Part shown: piece after piece, positions 55,548 through 64,000 of the stretch | Numbering within the stretch: the first letter of the stretch is position 1 | How the letters are laid out: each line of letters begins with the position of its first letter | Made by a program: the position numbers and the translations under genes | NCBI GenBank assembly: GCA_963763495.1 | Contig: CAVXOY010000015.1 | Location: forward strand, 1 to 64,000 | Source: DAOUEO01 sp963763495 | Lineage (GTDB): Bacteria; Chloroflexota; Dehalococcoidia; DSTF01; JALHUB01 | Direction of reading: 5' to 3' | DNA: 64,000 nucleotides | The notes under the pieces: model-generated | What the model saw: the letters and a program-made list of their open reading frames with translations, nothing else | What the model was told of the DNA's origin: nothing | The model's database searches: none

Positions 55548-56668
55548 TTGACGGACAAGGAAAGCCCGGGGATTGATATCACGAGCCTGATGCGGCCGGA
55601 GCTGGCAGAACTAGAGGGCTATGAGCCGATCGAGCCCATAGACCAGCTTGCCCGGCGACTGGGTATCGAACCGGGACAGGTGATCAAGCTCGATGGCAAC
55701 GAGAACCCGTACGGGCCGTCGCCCAAGGCGCTGGAGGCGATAGCGAGCTATCCCTACTATCACATCTACCCCGACCCGGAGCAGCGAGAGGCGCGGGCAG
55801 CGCTGTCACGATTCCTGGGCGTGGGCGAGGAATACCTCATCGCCGGCAGCGGCAGCGATGAGGTCATGGATATGGTGTTGCGGGTGTTCCTGGCGCCGGG
55901 CGAGGGCGTCATCAACTGCTCGCCCACATTTGGAATGTACCCTTTCCTAACGAAGGTCGCCGGCGGACGCGTGATAGACGTGCCACGGCGGGAGGACTTC
56001 TCGCTGGACGTGCCCGCTATCGAGGCGGTGGCGAGAGATGCGAAGCTCGTCTTCATCGCTTCGCCCAACAACCCGTCGGGGAACGTCATCGCCCGCGACG
56101 AGCTTGATGCGTTGCTGGCGACGAAGCTCGTCGTCGTGCTGGACGAGGCGTACGGCGAGTTCGCCGGTGAGGAGCTCTACGTCGCAGGTACCGCGCCACG
56201 ACAATCTGCTGGTGCTGCGGACGTTCAGCAAGTGGGCGGGACTGGCAGGGTTGCGGGTAGGGTATGGCATCTTCCCACCAGCGGTGGTACAGGCGGCGAT
56301 GAAGATCAAGCAGCCGTATAATCTAAATGCGGCGGCGCAGGCGGCGCTCCTGGCGTCGCTGGCAGACGAAGGAGCTTCTGCGGGAGCGGGTACAGGCGCT
56401 GGTGGCGGAACGAGAGCAACTGGCAGTGGCGCTCGCCGGCATCGCGTTTCTGCGGCCGCTGCCGTCACAGGCGAACTTCATACTCTGTCGAGTAGTCGGC
56501 ATCGAGGCGCGAGAGGTGTGGGGGAGGCTCAGGGAACGAGGTATAATGGTGCGCTACTTCGATTCGCCACGAGTGCGCGATTGTCTGCGGATCAGCGTCG
56601 GGCTGCCGGAGCACAGGGAGGCGCTGATCAAGGCGCTACAGGAGATAGGAGGCCAACTTGGCAGGTGA
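55548..56668 (+). CDS. hisC: Histidinol-phosphate aminotransferase (two frameshifts)
   Basis: PLP aminotransferase. Opens with IKLDGNENPYGPSPKAL, then IAGSGSDEVMDMVLRVFL and FIASPNNPSGN. The first frame leaves the family near 56190; a second frame carries LLVLRTFSKWAGLAGLRVGYG with the PLP lysine; a third, from about 56365, carries KELLRERVQALV and RPLPSQANFILCRV to the stop at 56668. Assembled length is about 373 residues, normal. The start is TTG. All other his genes nearby are intact, so sequence error is likely. Its end overlaps hisB. Confidence 0.9.
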
Positions 56669-57254
56669 GCGGGTAGGCAAGGAAGAGCGGGAGACCAAAG
56701 AGACGAAGGTCTACGTCGAGGTGGACCTGGATGGTAGCGGGCAGGCCAGCATCGCCACCGGCGTGGGCATGCTCGATCACCTGCTGGAGCAGATAGCGCG
56801 GCATGGCCGTATTGACATAACTATCAAAGCGGAGGGTGACCTCCAGATAGACCCCCACCACACGGCAGAGGACGTAGCGATCTGCCTGGGCCGGGCGCTT
56901 CGCAAGGCGCTGGGGAAGAAGGCGGGTATCGTCCGCTTCGGGCATGCAGTTGTGCCGCTGGATGAGGCGCTGGCACTGGTAGCGGTTGACGTGAGCGGGC
57001 GGGGATTTGCCGCCCTTGATCTGACGTGGACAGGGGAGCGGGTAGGAGAGCTGCCGACAGAACTGATCGGTCACATGCTGTGGTCAATCGCCACTGAGGG
57101 TGAATTGACGTTGCACGCACAGGTGCTGGCGGGCGCGAGCGATCACCACAAGGCGGAGGCGGTGTTCAAGGCGCTGGCGCGGGCGCTGGGTGCGGCGACA
57201 CGGCTGGACCCGCGCTTGGGAGGCGAGGTGCCGAGCACCAAGGGGCAGCTCTAG
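56658..57254 (+). CDS. hisB: Imidazoleglycerol-phosphate dehydratase
   Basis: Manganese enzyme that dehydrates IGP to imidazole acetol phosphate. The two HHxxE-type metal motifs are DPHHTAEDVAICLG and SDHHKAEAVFKAL; GVGMLDHLLEQIARHG is also present. 198 residues, monofunctional (no HisN phosphatase domain). The start is TTG, overlapping hisC by 11 bases. Last his gene here; hisA, hisF, hisH and hisI are not in the window. Its stop is three bases from the convergent purS stop. Confidence 0.95.
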   Translation: MAGERVGKEERETKETKVYVEVDLDGSGQASIATGVGMLDHLLEQIARHGRIDITIKAEGDLQIDPHHTAEDVAICLGRALRKALGKKAGIVRFGHAVVPLDEALALVAVDVSGRGFAALDLTWTGERVGELPTELIGHMLWSIATEGELTLHAQVLAGASDHHKAEAVFKALARALGAATRLDPRLGGEVPSTKGQL

Positions 57255-57257
57255 GAG

Positions 57258-57512
57258 CTAGTCGCCGATCTCCTGCAGCTCGAAGCGGTAGTCCTCGATG
57301 ATGGGGTTGGCCAGGAGATCGCGGCACATATCGTGCACCTTGGCTTCGGCCTGAGCCCTGTCAGCCTCGGCGATGCGGACCTCCAGGTACTTGCCCACAC
57401 GGACGCTCTCCACGCTTTCGAACCCCAGCGAGTGAAGGCCTCCCCTAACGGTGAGCCCCTGCGGGTCGTTGACGGTGGGCTTCAGGGTTACGTATACCTT
57501 GGCAAGAAACAC
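57258..57512 (-). CDS. purS: Phosphoribosylformylglycinamidine synthase subunit PurS
   Basis: Small structural subunit that bridges PurQ and PurL. 84 residues: AKVYVTLKPTVNDPQGLTV, then GLHSLGFESVESVRVGKYLE, are diagnostic. purQ and purL do not follow, since the his operon converges here. It lies 16 bases after purC on the minus strand and ends the pur cluster. Confidence 0.92.
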   Translation of the reverse strand: MFLAKVYVTLKPTVNDPQGLTVRGGLHSLGFESVESVRVGKYLEVRIAEADRAQAEAKVHDMCRDLLANPIIEDYRFELQEIGD

Positions 57513-57528
57513 GCTGCTTCGTCTCCTC

Positions 57529-58431
57529 TTATGATTTCGAACGGTGGCTGAGATCGTGACCCGTGAGCCGGCGGAACGCCTCGCGATAACGGGCGGAGGT
57601 TCCGGTTACTATCTCCGGCGGTAGCTTGGGCGCGGGCGGCTTCTTGTCCCAGCCGGAGTGCACAAGCCAGTCGCGGACGGGCTGCTTGTCGAAGCTGGGC
57701 TGCGCCTTTCCGGGCTGGTACGTGTCGAAAGACCAGAAGCGGCTGGAGTCAGGCGTCACAAGCTCGTCGATCAGAATGAGCTTGTCGTCACACCAGCCGA
57801 ACTCGAACTTGGTGTCGGCGATTATGATCCCCCTCTGCCGGGCATAGTTGGCGGCATAGCGGTAGACGGCCATCGTGCTGTCGCGCAGGAGAGCCGCAGT
57901 CTCCGCGCCCACCCTGTCCGCCACCTGCTCGAAGCTGATGTTGATGTCGTGGCCGGATTCCTCCTTCGAAGAGGGAGTGAAGATGGGTTCGGGCAACTCA
58001 GCGCTCTCCCGCAACCCCTTGGGCAGCGTAATGCCGCACACGGTACCGCCCTCCTGGTACTCGGCCCAGCCGGAGCCGGCGAGATAACCGCGAGCCACGC
58101 ACTCGATGTCGAGCCGCCGCGCCTTGCGCACGATCATCGACCGCCCGGCCATCTCGTGCGAGCAGGGGAAGGGAAGGTCGGCGTTGTCGCAGTTGCTGAG
58201 GAGCCGCAGGAAGTGGTTGGGAATCACCCCCTTCGTCTTCTCAAACCAGAAGGCGGATAGCTGGGTCAGTACAGCGCCCTTGTCGGGGATGCCGTTGGGC
58301 AGGACGACGTCGAAGGCGGATATGCGGTCGGTGGCGACCATGAGCAGGCGGCCGTCGCCCAGGTCGTAGGTGTCGCGCACCTTGCCGCGGGCATAGAGAT
58401 TGGGGAGGTTGGTCTCAAGCAACACTGACAT
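57529..58431 (-). CDS. purC: SAICAR synthetase
   Basis: ATP-dependent addition of aspartate to CAIR. GKVRDTYDLGDGRLLMVATD and RISAFDVVLPNGIPDKG open the protein; VARGYLAGSGWAEYQ and IADTKFEFGWCD follow. 300 residues, the longer bacterial or eukaryote-like form. Its start overlaps the end of the membrane-protein gene by 17 bases. Confidence 0.95.
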   Translation of the reverse strand: MSVLLETNLPNLYARGKVRDTYDLGDGRLLMVATDRISAFDVVLPNGIPDKGAVLTQLSAFWFEKTKGVIPNHFLRLLSNCDNADLPFPCSHEMAGRSMIVRKARRLDIECVARGYLAGSGWAEYQEGGTVCGITLPKGLRESAELPEPIFTPSSKEESGHDINISFEQVADRVGAETAALLRDSTMAVYRYAANYARQRGIIIADTKFEFGWCDDKLILIDELVTPDSSRFWSFDTYQPGKAQPSFDKQPVRDWLVHSGWDKKPPAPKLPPEIVTGTSARYREAFRRLTGHDLSHRSKS

Positions 58432-59137
58432 GCTGGCTCCTCCGGCTGGAAAGGTCGAAGAACATCAACGTGAACGCTCCCGCCGTAAAGGGGAGGACTA
58501 TCGTCGTTATGACGGCGCTGATCAAGGCGGAGGCTATGGGTGAAGTCCAGGCGAACAGCGCCGCGACTCCGTAGCTGGGGATGGCGGCAAGCAGCGATAT
58601 GACGATCACGATGCCGAAGGTCCGCCACCACGATCCCTTGACGATGTCAGCGCTCAGCGAGAGAGCGTCGCCTGAGTCTGTTTGCTCGATAACCACTGCC
58701 TGAGGATAGAAAGCCCAGCGGATCCACAGGTAGATAGCGAACGGTATGCCGACGATCGTAATCCCGATGAGCAAGGTTATGCCCACGACGCGCAGGGCAG
58801 CGAGGAGTAGGACCCCCAACCGACTAAGCACCTGACGGTAGGAGCGGTTGAAGTCAGCGGGCAGCCCGTCGCTGATGTCGGCGATGGCGCGGATGAGCGC
58901 GGCGGTGACGGCGATGCTAAAGATGATGGCGGGAATAGGCAGCAGCAACGCAAGAAGTAGGCTGACGATCTCGTTGGGGACAACGACGGGGGCCACTGCG
59001 ACCACGATGTCGATGGGGAGAGCGACAGCGGCGATGGCCACGAACTCGCCGAAGTTGTGGCGGTAGAGGGATATGGCCCCATCTATGATCTGGCTCAGGT
59101 CTCGGGGCTTTCGTATCTGGTCAGGCGCAATTGTCAT
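58415..59137 (-). CDS. Polytopic membrane protein, unknown
   Basis: 240 residues with about six hydrophobic segments. The N-terminus (RDLSQIIDGAISLYRHNFGEF) resembles that of glycerophosphodiester-phosphodiesterase-type membrane domains and related DUFs. It lies inside the pur operon: its ATG overlaps the purB stop (TAATG), and its end overlaps purC. A link to purine synthesis is not known; it may be a passenger. Confidence 0.7.
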   Translation of the reverse strand: MTIAPDQIRKPRDLSQIIDGAISLYRHNFGEFVAIAAVALPIDIVVAVAPVVVPNEIVSLLLALLLPIPAIIFSIAVTAALIRAIADISDGLPADFNRSYRQVLSRLGVLLLAALRVVGITLLIGITIVGIPFAIYLWIRWAFYPQAVVIEQTDSGDALSLSADIVKGSWWRTFGIVIVISLLAAIPSYGVAALFAWTSPIASALISAVITTIVLPFTAGAFTLMFFDLSSRRSQHVSVA

Positions 59138-60429
59138 TACGATAAGTTGACTCTCTTGAAGGAGTGGTCGACGTACTTGGTGTAGATGCTGTAGTCGAAT
59201 ATGGCGTCCAGGTCGGCAGCGGAGAGAAGGCTGTTCACCTCCGGGTCAGCCTCCACGAGGCCGCGAAGAGCACAGCGCTCCTTCCACGCCCGCATAGAGT
59301 TCGCCTGGACGATACCGTACGCCTTCTCGCGGCTCAGCCCCTTGTCGATCAGGGCAAGGAGCAGGCGCTGCGAGAACCCTAGTCCCTGCGTCAGCTCCAT
59401 GTTCTCCCGCATCCGTTCCGGGTACACCTGGAGGCCCTTCATGACATAGGTGAAGAGGTCCAGCATATAGTCGACGAGGAGGCAGGCGTCGGGCAGGATT
59501 ATCCGCTCCGGCGCCGAGTCTGTGAGGTCGCGCTCGTGCCAGAGGGCGACGTTCTCCAGCCCCGTCAGAGCATAGCCGCGGACGACACGGGCCAGTCCGC
59601 AGACGCGCTCGCATTTCTCCGGGTTGCGCTTGTGGGGCATCGCGCTGGAGCCCGCCTGTCCCTTCTCAAACGGCTCCTCAACCTCCAAGACCTCGGTGCG
59701 CTGGAGATGGCGGATCTCGGTCGCGAACCGGTCGAGAGAGGAGGCGAGGATCGCCAGGGTGGTCAGGAAACGGGCGTGGCGGTCGCGGTGGACGATCTGA
59801 GTGCTGACCGGCTCGACGCCCAGGCCCAGACGGGCGCACACCGCCTCTTCGATCTCAGGCGGGACGGTGGCGTGGCTGCCCACGGGGCCGCTGATCTTGC
59901 CGACTGCCACTTCCTCCCGCGCGTCCGCTAGGCGGCGCTGGTTGCGGCGTAGCTCGTCGACCCAGCTTGCCAGCTTCAGACCGAAGGTGATGGGTTCGGC
60001 ATGGACGCCGTGTGTCCGCCCCATCATGAGCGTGTACTTGTGCTCGCGGGCGCGCTCCTCGACGGCGGCTGTGAGAGCGACGAGGTCACGCTGGATGACA
60101 TCGCTGGCGTCGCGAAGCTGCATGCCGAGGGCGGTATCGACGACGTCGTAGGAGGTCAGCCCCATGTGGACGTAGCGGCCCTCCTCGCCCAGGCTGTCGG
60201 TGACGGTGCGCAGGAAGGAGATGACGTCGTGGTGGATCTCCTTGAGATAGCGCTCCATCTCCTCGAGGTTGTAGCGGGCGTGGCGTATCTTCTCCGCAGC
60301 CTCGCGGGGGATGTCGCCGCGCTCAGCCCAGGCGTCGCAGACAGCGATCTCGACCTGGAGCCAGCGGTCGTACTTGCCCTGGTCGGACCAGATAGCGGCC
60401 ATATCGGGGCGAGAGTATTTCGGGATCAT
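59137..60429 (-). CDS. purB: Adenylosuccinate lyase
   Basis: Cleaves SAICAR and adenylosuccinate, releasing fumarate. The signature loop GSSAMPHKRNPEKCERV is intact, and TSYDVVDTALGMQL and MMGRTHGVHAEPITFGLK are also present. 430 residues is typical. Its ATG overlaps the cupin stop by four bases. Confidence 0.96.
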   Translation of the reverse strand: MIPKYSRPDMAAIWSDQGKYDRWLQVEIAVCDAWAERGDIPREAAEKIRHARYNLEEMERYLKEIHHDVISFLRTVTDSLGEEGRYVHMGLTSYDVVDTALGMQLRDASDVIQRDLVALTAAVEERAREHKYTLMMGRTHGVHAEPITFGLKLASWVDELRRNQRRLADAREEVAVGKISGPVGSHATVPPEIEEAVCARLGLGVEPVSTQIVHRDRHARFLTTLAILASSLDRFATEIRHLQRTEVLEVEEPFEKGQAGSSAMPHKRNPEKCERVCGLARVVRGYALTGLENVALWHERDLTDSAPERIILPDACLLVDYMLDLFTYVMKGLQVYPERMRENMELTQGLGFSQRLLLALIDKGLSREKAYGIVQANSMRAWKERCALRGLVEADPEVNSLLSAADLDAIFDYSIYTKYVDHSFKRVNLS

Positions 60430-60752
60430 TTGTCCAGATACTCCGTGCGAACCGGCGCGAAGATGTCGATGGCGATGCTGTCCTCCAGCGCTGTCACCAT
60501 ATGGGGCTCGTTGCTGGCGGCGAGATAGCTGTCGCCGGCGTGCAGCTCGCGCGCCTCACCGCCGATTGTGAAGACGACGCGGCCGCTGGCGACGTAGCCG
60601 ACCTGCTCGTGCTCGTGGCTGTGCAGGGGTACGACAGAGCCCTTGGCCAGTGTGAACTCGCCGAGCGTCACGCGGTCGCCGCTGCACAAAGTGCGGCGGA
60701 TGACACCGGGGAACATCTCAACGGGCGTAGCATCGCAATTGGGCTTGAACAT
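60426..60752 (-). CDS. Small cupin-domain protein
   Basis: 108 residues forming one cupin barrel. Metal-binding positions appear in VPLHSHEHEQVGYVASGRVVF and the second motif at GDSYLAASNEPHMV. It lies between purE and purB, overlapping purB by four bases, so it is co-expressed with purine genes. The ligand or activity is unknown. Confidence 0.8.
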   Translation of the reverse strand: MFKPNCDATPVEMFPGVIRRTLCSGDRVTLGEFTLAKGSVVPLHSHEHEQVGYVASGRVVFTIGGEARELHAGDSYLAASNEPHMVTALEDSIAIDIFAPVRTEYLDK

Positions 60753-60794
60753 CCTTGTCTCCTCGAAGCGGTGGGCTCGGGCGCCGTCCCTAGT

Positions 60795-61259
60795 TTACCC
60801 CGATGCCAGCCCCTGGCGGTAGTCCTCGTACGCCTTCTTGACAGCGTCGTCACTGAGGGCGAGGATTTCGGCGGCGAGGAGGGCGGCGTTGCGGGCGCCC
60901 CATTTGCCGACGGCCACGGTCGCGACCGGTACCCCCGGCGGCATCTGGGCGATCGCCATGAGGGCGTCGACGCCCTTGAGGTCGCTGGAGGCGAGAGGGA
61001 CGCCGATGACGGGCAGCGCCGTGTATGCCTTGAGAGCGCCGGGAAGGGCCGCCGAGCCGCCGGCGCCGGCGATGATGACGCGGATGCCGCGTCCCGCCGC
61101 GCCTTGGGCGAACTCGCGCACCTTCTCCGGCGTGCGATGGGCGGACATGACGTGCGTCTCGTAGGGAATGGCGAGCTTGTCGAGGGTATCGAGGCACTCC
61201 TGCATGGTGGGGGCATCGGACTTCGAGCCCATAACAACGGCAACAAGTGGTTCAGTCAT
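60795..61259 (-). CDS. purE: N5-carboxyaminoimidazole ribonucleotide mutase
   Basis: Class I PurE, which converts N5-CAIR to CAIR. GSKSDAPTMQECLDTL and VMSAHRTPEKVREF are diagnostic, with IIAGAGGSAALPG and the C-terminal NAALLAAEIL block. I start at MTEPLVAVVMG (61259), because the longer frame runs through the hairpin repeat between purE and purD. 154 residues. purK is not seen in the window. Confidence 0.95.
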   Translation of the reverse strand: MTEPLVAVVMGSKSDAPTMQECLDTLDKLAIPYETHVMSAHRTPEKVREFAQGAAGRGIRVIIAGAGGSAALPGALKAYTALPVIGVPLASSDLKGVDALMAIAQMPPGVPVATVAVGKWGARNAALLAAEILALSDDAVKKAYEDYRQGLASG

Positions 61260-61276
61260 CGGTCCTGTCCTCGTAG

Positions 61277-61323
61277 GGCGGGCATCCTGCCCGCCATCTG
61301 CCGGTCGGGCGAGACGCCCGACC
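61277..61323. repeat. Pair of REP-like hairpins between purE and purD
   Basis: GGCGGGCA/TGCCCGCC (61277-61284, 61288-61295) is an 8-bp stem with a 3-base loop. GGTCGGGCG/CGCCCGACC (61303-61311, 61315-61323) is a 9-bp stem with a 3-base loop. CGTAGGG precedes the first, as at 20261. The pair looks like a dispersed palindromic element rather than a terminator, as no T-tract follows and the pur genes appear to continue. Confidence 0.6.
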
Positions 61324-61333
61324 CACGAATCAT

Positions 61334-62626
61334 CTATGGTATCTCCATCCATTCCGGGCGCGGGCGAATGCGCCTCCCGGCGATGTCCTTGCGGTAGTGC
61401 ATCCCCTCGAAGCGGATGCGCTCGACGTTGGCGTATGCCTTCTGCCGCGCCTCCTGCAGATTCGCGCCCAACGCGGTGACGGCGAGAACGCGCCCGCCGG
61501 CCGTCACGAACCGCCCCTGGTCGTCGGCCTTGACGCCGGCGTGGAACAGTATGACATCGGAATCGAGATCGTCAAGCCCCTCGATGGGGAAGCCGGTCGG
61601 GTATTTGCCTGGATAGCCGCCGGAGGCCAGGACGACGGTGATGCAGGCTTCGTCGCGCCACTCGACGTTCACCTCGTGCAAGCGCTCGTTGACGACAGCC
61701 CAGAGTATCTCCAAGAGATCGCTCTTCAGACGGGGGAGGATCGCCTGCGTCTCGGGGTCACCGAAGCGGCAGTTGAACTCCAGCACGTTGGGCCCCTCCT
61801 CGGTGACGAGGATGCCCGGATAGAGGACGCCGCGGTAGGGCCGGCCCTCCGCCGCCATAGCGCGGACGGTGGCGCAGGTTACGTTCTCGTGTATCCAGTC
61901 GGCCATCTCCGGCTTGACCCAGCCGGGCGGGCTGTAGGCGCCCATGCCGCCGGTGTTGGGCCCCTCGTCGTAGTCGAAGACGGGCTTGTGGTCGCAGGAG
62001 AGGGGCATGGAGATGACGGTGCGGCCGTCGCTGAACGCCTGGGCGGAGGTCTCGCGGCCGCTGAGCCGCTCCTCGACGACGATGCGACGCCCCGCCTCGC
62101 CGAAGACGCCGTCACACATGAGGGCGTCGGCGGCCTCCAGCGCTTCGGCCGAGTCGCGGGTGACGATAGCGCCCTTGCCGAGAGCCAGGCCGTCGGCCTT
62201 GACGACCAGCGGCTCCTTGTGCTCAGCGATGTAGGTGGCGGCCGCCAGGAAGGAGTCGAAGCTGCCGTGCTTGGCGGTTGGTATGCCGTGGCGCACCATG
62301 AGGTCCTTGGCGAATATCTTGCTCGCCTCCAGCGCGGCGGCGGCCTTGGTGGGCCCGAAGGCGGCGATACCGGCGGCGTTCAGGCGGTCGACGATGCCGA
62401 GAGCGAGAGGGTCGTCAGGGCCGACGACGACGAGGTCGATGCGCTGCTCTTGGGCGATGCGGACGATGCCGTCGAGGTCAGTAGCTTTCACCGGGAGGTT
62501 ATCGGCGATCTGGGCGGTGCCGGCGTTACCGGGGGAGACGTAGAGAGCGTCGAGCCGGGGAGACTGACGCAGCTTCCAGGCAAGGGCGTGTTCACGGCCG
62601 CCGGAGCCGACGATGAGAACTCGCAA
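61334..62626 (-). CDS. purD: Phosphoribosylamine-glycine ligase
   Basis: ATP-grasp enzyme that makes GAR. VLIVGSGGREHALAWKLRQS is the N-terminal signature. The ATP-grasp part includes PLVVKADGLALGKGAIV, and ECRFGDPET is seen as EFNCRFGDPETQAI. 430 residues is normal. First gene of the minus-strand pur cluster. Confidence 0.95.
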   Translation of the reverse strand: MRVLIVGSGGREHALAWKLRQSPRLDALYVSPGNAGTAQIADNLPVKATDLDGIVRIAQEQRIDLVVVGPDDPLALGIVDRLNAAGIAAFGPTKAAAALEASKIFAKDLMVRHGIPTAKHGSFDSFLAAATYIAEHKEPLVVKADGLALGKGAIVTRDSAEALEAADALMCDGVFGEAGRRIVVEERLSGRETSAQAFSDGRTVISMPLSCDHKPVFDYDEGPNTGGMGAYSPPGWVKPEMADWIHENVTCATVRAMAAEGRPYRGVLYPGILVTEEGPNVLEFNCRFGDPETQAILPRLKSDLLEILWAVVNERLHEVNVEWRDEACITVVLASGGYPGKYPTGFPIEGLDDLDSDVILFHAGVKADDQGRFVTAGGRVLAVTALGANLQEARQKAYANVERIRFEGMHYRKDIAGRRIRPRPEWMEIP

Positions 62627-62907
62627 ACGCTTCCTCTACGTTCGTGTGGGTGTGGCTGTCCGCCATCATGATGGTAACGGCTGGAAACGGCAGGGGCAAG
62701 ACATCGGCTGAGCTAAAGAGGTGCCAAACGAGCTTGGACGCCTTGACATCTCAAGCTGGGCCATAGTAGCGTCGTTGAAGCCGGACAAAGTCTAGTGACC
62801 CGGTTGAGTGTACGAAGGGGAGGAGAGATTCGCCTTCCCCTACGATAGAGCTGCCCGATACGTTCGGCCGGTCTCGTCCACGATTCAGAGTTGAGGAGGT
62901 GGCATAG

Positions 62908-64000
62908 ATGAGTGACAACGGCGGAATGACATCTCGGCAGAGGGTCGTGGCTGCCCTAAATCACCAGGAGCCTGACCGCGTGCCGATCGACTTCGGCTCG
63001 AACTACAACACCAGTGTGAACGTTATCGCCTACAACCGGCTGAAGAAACATCTAGGCGTCGGAAGCCCAACATACATGCGTTACACGATCCCCATGCTGG
63101 CAGCGGTCGATCTGGATGAGGGCCTGGAGGTCATGAAGCTGATGGGCGGCGACGTTCTGCCGCTTCCCCGGTATTTTGTCGATGGTGTGCTGACAAAGGA
63201 CTGGAAAGAGTGGCGACTGAAGGACGGGTCAATCAGCGATGGTTCCCGGCCGTTTCAATCCCGTCGCCACCGAGAGCGGAAACCTGGAACTGACCTTTCG
63301 CGGCGTGACGCAGTTCCGCATGCCCAAGAATGGTTACTACTTCGACCGGGTCTACAATCCGCTGGCCGCCGTCGAGAGCTCTCAGCAGTTGGAGGCGTTC
63401 GCCGCCGCGTTTACGGCTGGGGGAGGCACTTCGCTCAGAGACGAAGAGGCGGAGGTCCTGAAGGGGCTGGGCCAAGAAGGCCTACGAGGAGACGGACTAC
63501 GCGCTCCTGGGCGACACCTATGGGTTGTCGTTGTTCCACGTCGGCCTCGAGGCCTTCGGATATCACAAATACTTCACCATGATGGCCGCAGAGCCCGACA
63601 TGGTTCACACGTGGATGTCAATTCTGACGCAGCAGTGGGAGTCCTTCCTGGCCAAGTATCTGGAGGCGGTGGGCCAGTACATCGTGGCGATCCTTATCGG
63701 CGATGACTACGGGAGCCAGCGGGCGCCGATGATCTCCGTGAAGATGTTCCGGGAGTTGTTCAAGCCCTACGTTGCCCGGATCTGCAAGTTTGTCCACGAG
63801 ACGAACCCGAACGTGAAGGTGCTGCTGCATTCCTGCGGCTCGGTCGTCCCCCTGATCCCTGAGTTCATCGATGCGGGCATCGACGCCCTGAACCCCGTTC
63901 AAACGACGGCTGAGGGCATGGACCCGGCCGTGCTGAAGCGTGAGTTTGGGAAGGACATCGTCTTCTGGGGCGGCGGCGTCAGGTGTCAGAGCACCCTGGA
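62908..64000 (+). CDS. Uroporphyrinogen-decarboxylase family protein (5' part, frameshifted, runs off window)
   Basis: GAGGAGGT stands before the ATG. The N-terminus (TSRQRVVAALNHQEPDRVPIDFG) is typical of the URO-D superfamily, which includes heme HemE and corrinoid methyltransferases such as MtaA. Frame changes near 63240 and 63450 lead on to LLGDTYGLSLFHVGLEAFGY, ILIGDDYGSQRAPMIS and VLLHSCGSVVPLIPEFIDAG. The GDDYG and HSCGS motifs suit the methyltransferase-like branch more than true HemE. The 3' end is outside the window. The substrate is unknown. Confidence 0.75.

Noticed and set aside
61397..62671. 424-codon open frame on the plus strand
   Set aside because: Opposite purD; composed of Val/Gly/Asp/Ala repeats typical of antisense GC-rich frames.

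Overview
The window is about 64 kb of GC-rich bacterial chromosome, densely packed with core genes. I see no plasmid, phage or IS backbone. Several features fit a Chloroflexota (Dehalococcoidia-like) genome best: a his operon with hisZ next to an unusual hisG, gltX beside tRNA-Gln and tRNA-Glu, an isolated MurE-like ligase, two dockerin-bearing secreted proteins, a LysM protein, a Tat system, and many TGnTAGAAT/TATAAT promoters. The lineage is inference, because there is no rRNA here to confirm it.

Layout. 0-3.3 kb: start of a minus-strand gene, a broken secreted alkaline phosphatase and a Tat-exported peptide-binding lipoprotein. 3.3-11.1 kb (minus): an envelope-glycan operon with a GT39-type membrane glycosyltransferase, two family 2 glycosyltransferases, methyltransferases, gene fragments and a flippase-like protein. 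11-16.2 kb: tRNA-Glu, a lipoprotein, a gutted molybdopterin oxidoreductase, lspA-rluD, gltX, tRNA-Gln and tRNA-Glu. 16.3-28.9 kb (plus): threonine aldolase, polA, mutM, a P1 peptidase, the panD-panB-panC operon behind an attenuator-like leader, yebC-ruvC-ruvA and uvrB. 29-36.2 kb: a nucleotidyl cyclase, a subtilase with thrombospondin-3 and dockerin regions, a LysM protein, RNase P RNA, and a minus-strand cluster of rnhA, a serine recombinase and a zinc-ribbon coiled-coil protein. 36.4-43.8 kb (plus): DUF177-rpmF-fabD-nusB-acpP, tatB-tatC, a family 4 uracil-DNA glycosylase and ftsK. 44-50.6 kb: a dockerin-bearing glycosidase-like protein, a MurE-like ligase, birA, and a slipin/NfeD pair. 50.7-57.3 kb (plus): hisZ-hisG-(zinc phospholipase C-like)-hisD-hisC-hisB. 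57.3-62.6 kb (minus): purD-purE-cupin-purB-membrane protein-purC-purS. 62.9-64 kb: start of a URO-D family protein that runs off the window.

The DNA repair genes (polA, mutM, ruvC, ruvA, uvrB, udg) are complete or nearly so. The histidine and purine operons converge with only three bases between stop codons. The most interesting items are a HisG made of two catalytic cores, the first degenerate; a terminator/antiterminator leader before panD; a recombinase lacking one catalytic arginine, wedged between rnhA and a zinc-ribbon gene; and a MurE-like ligase with altered signature motifs.

Caution: at least fifteen genes carry one or more frameshifts, including essential ones (gltX, fabD, tatC, hisC), and at least two loci look internally deleted. 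Most of this is probably sequence or assembly error rather than gene death, so I annotate full spans across the shifts and mark where they fall.
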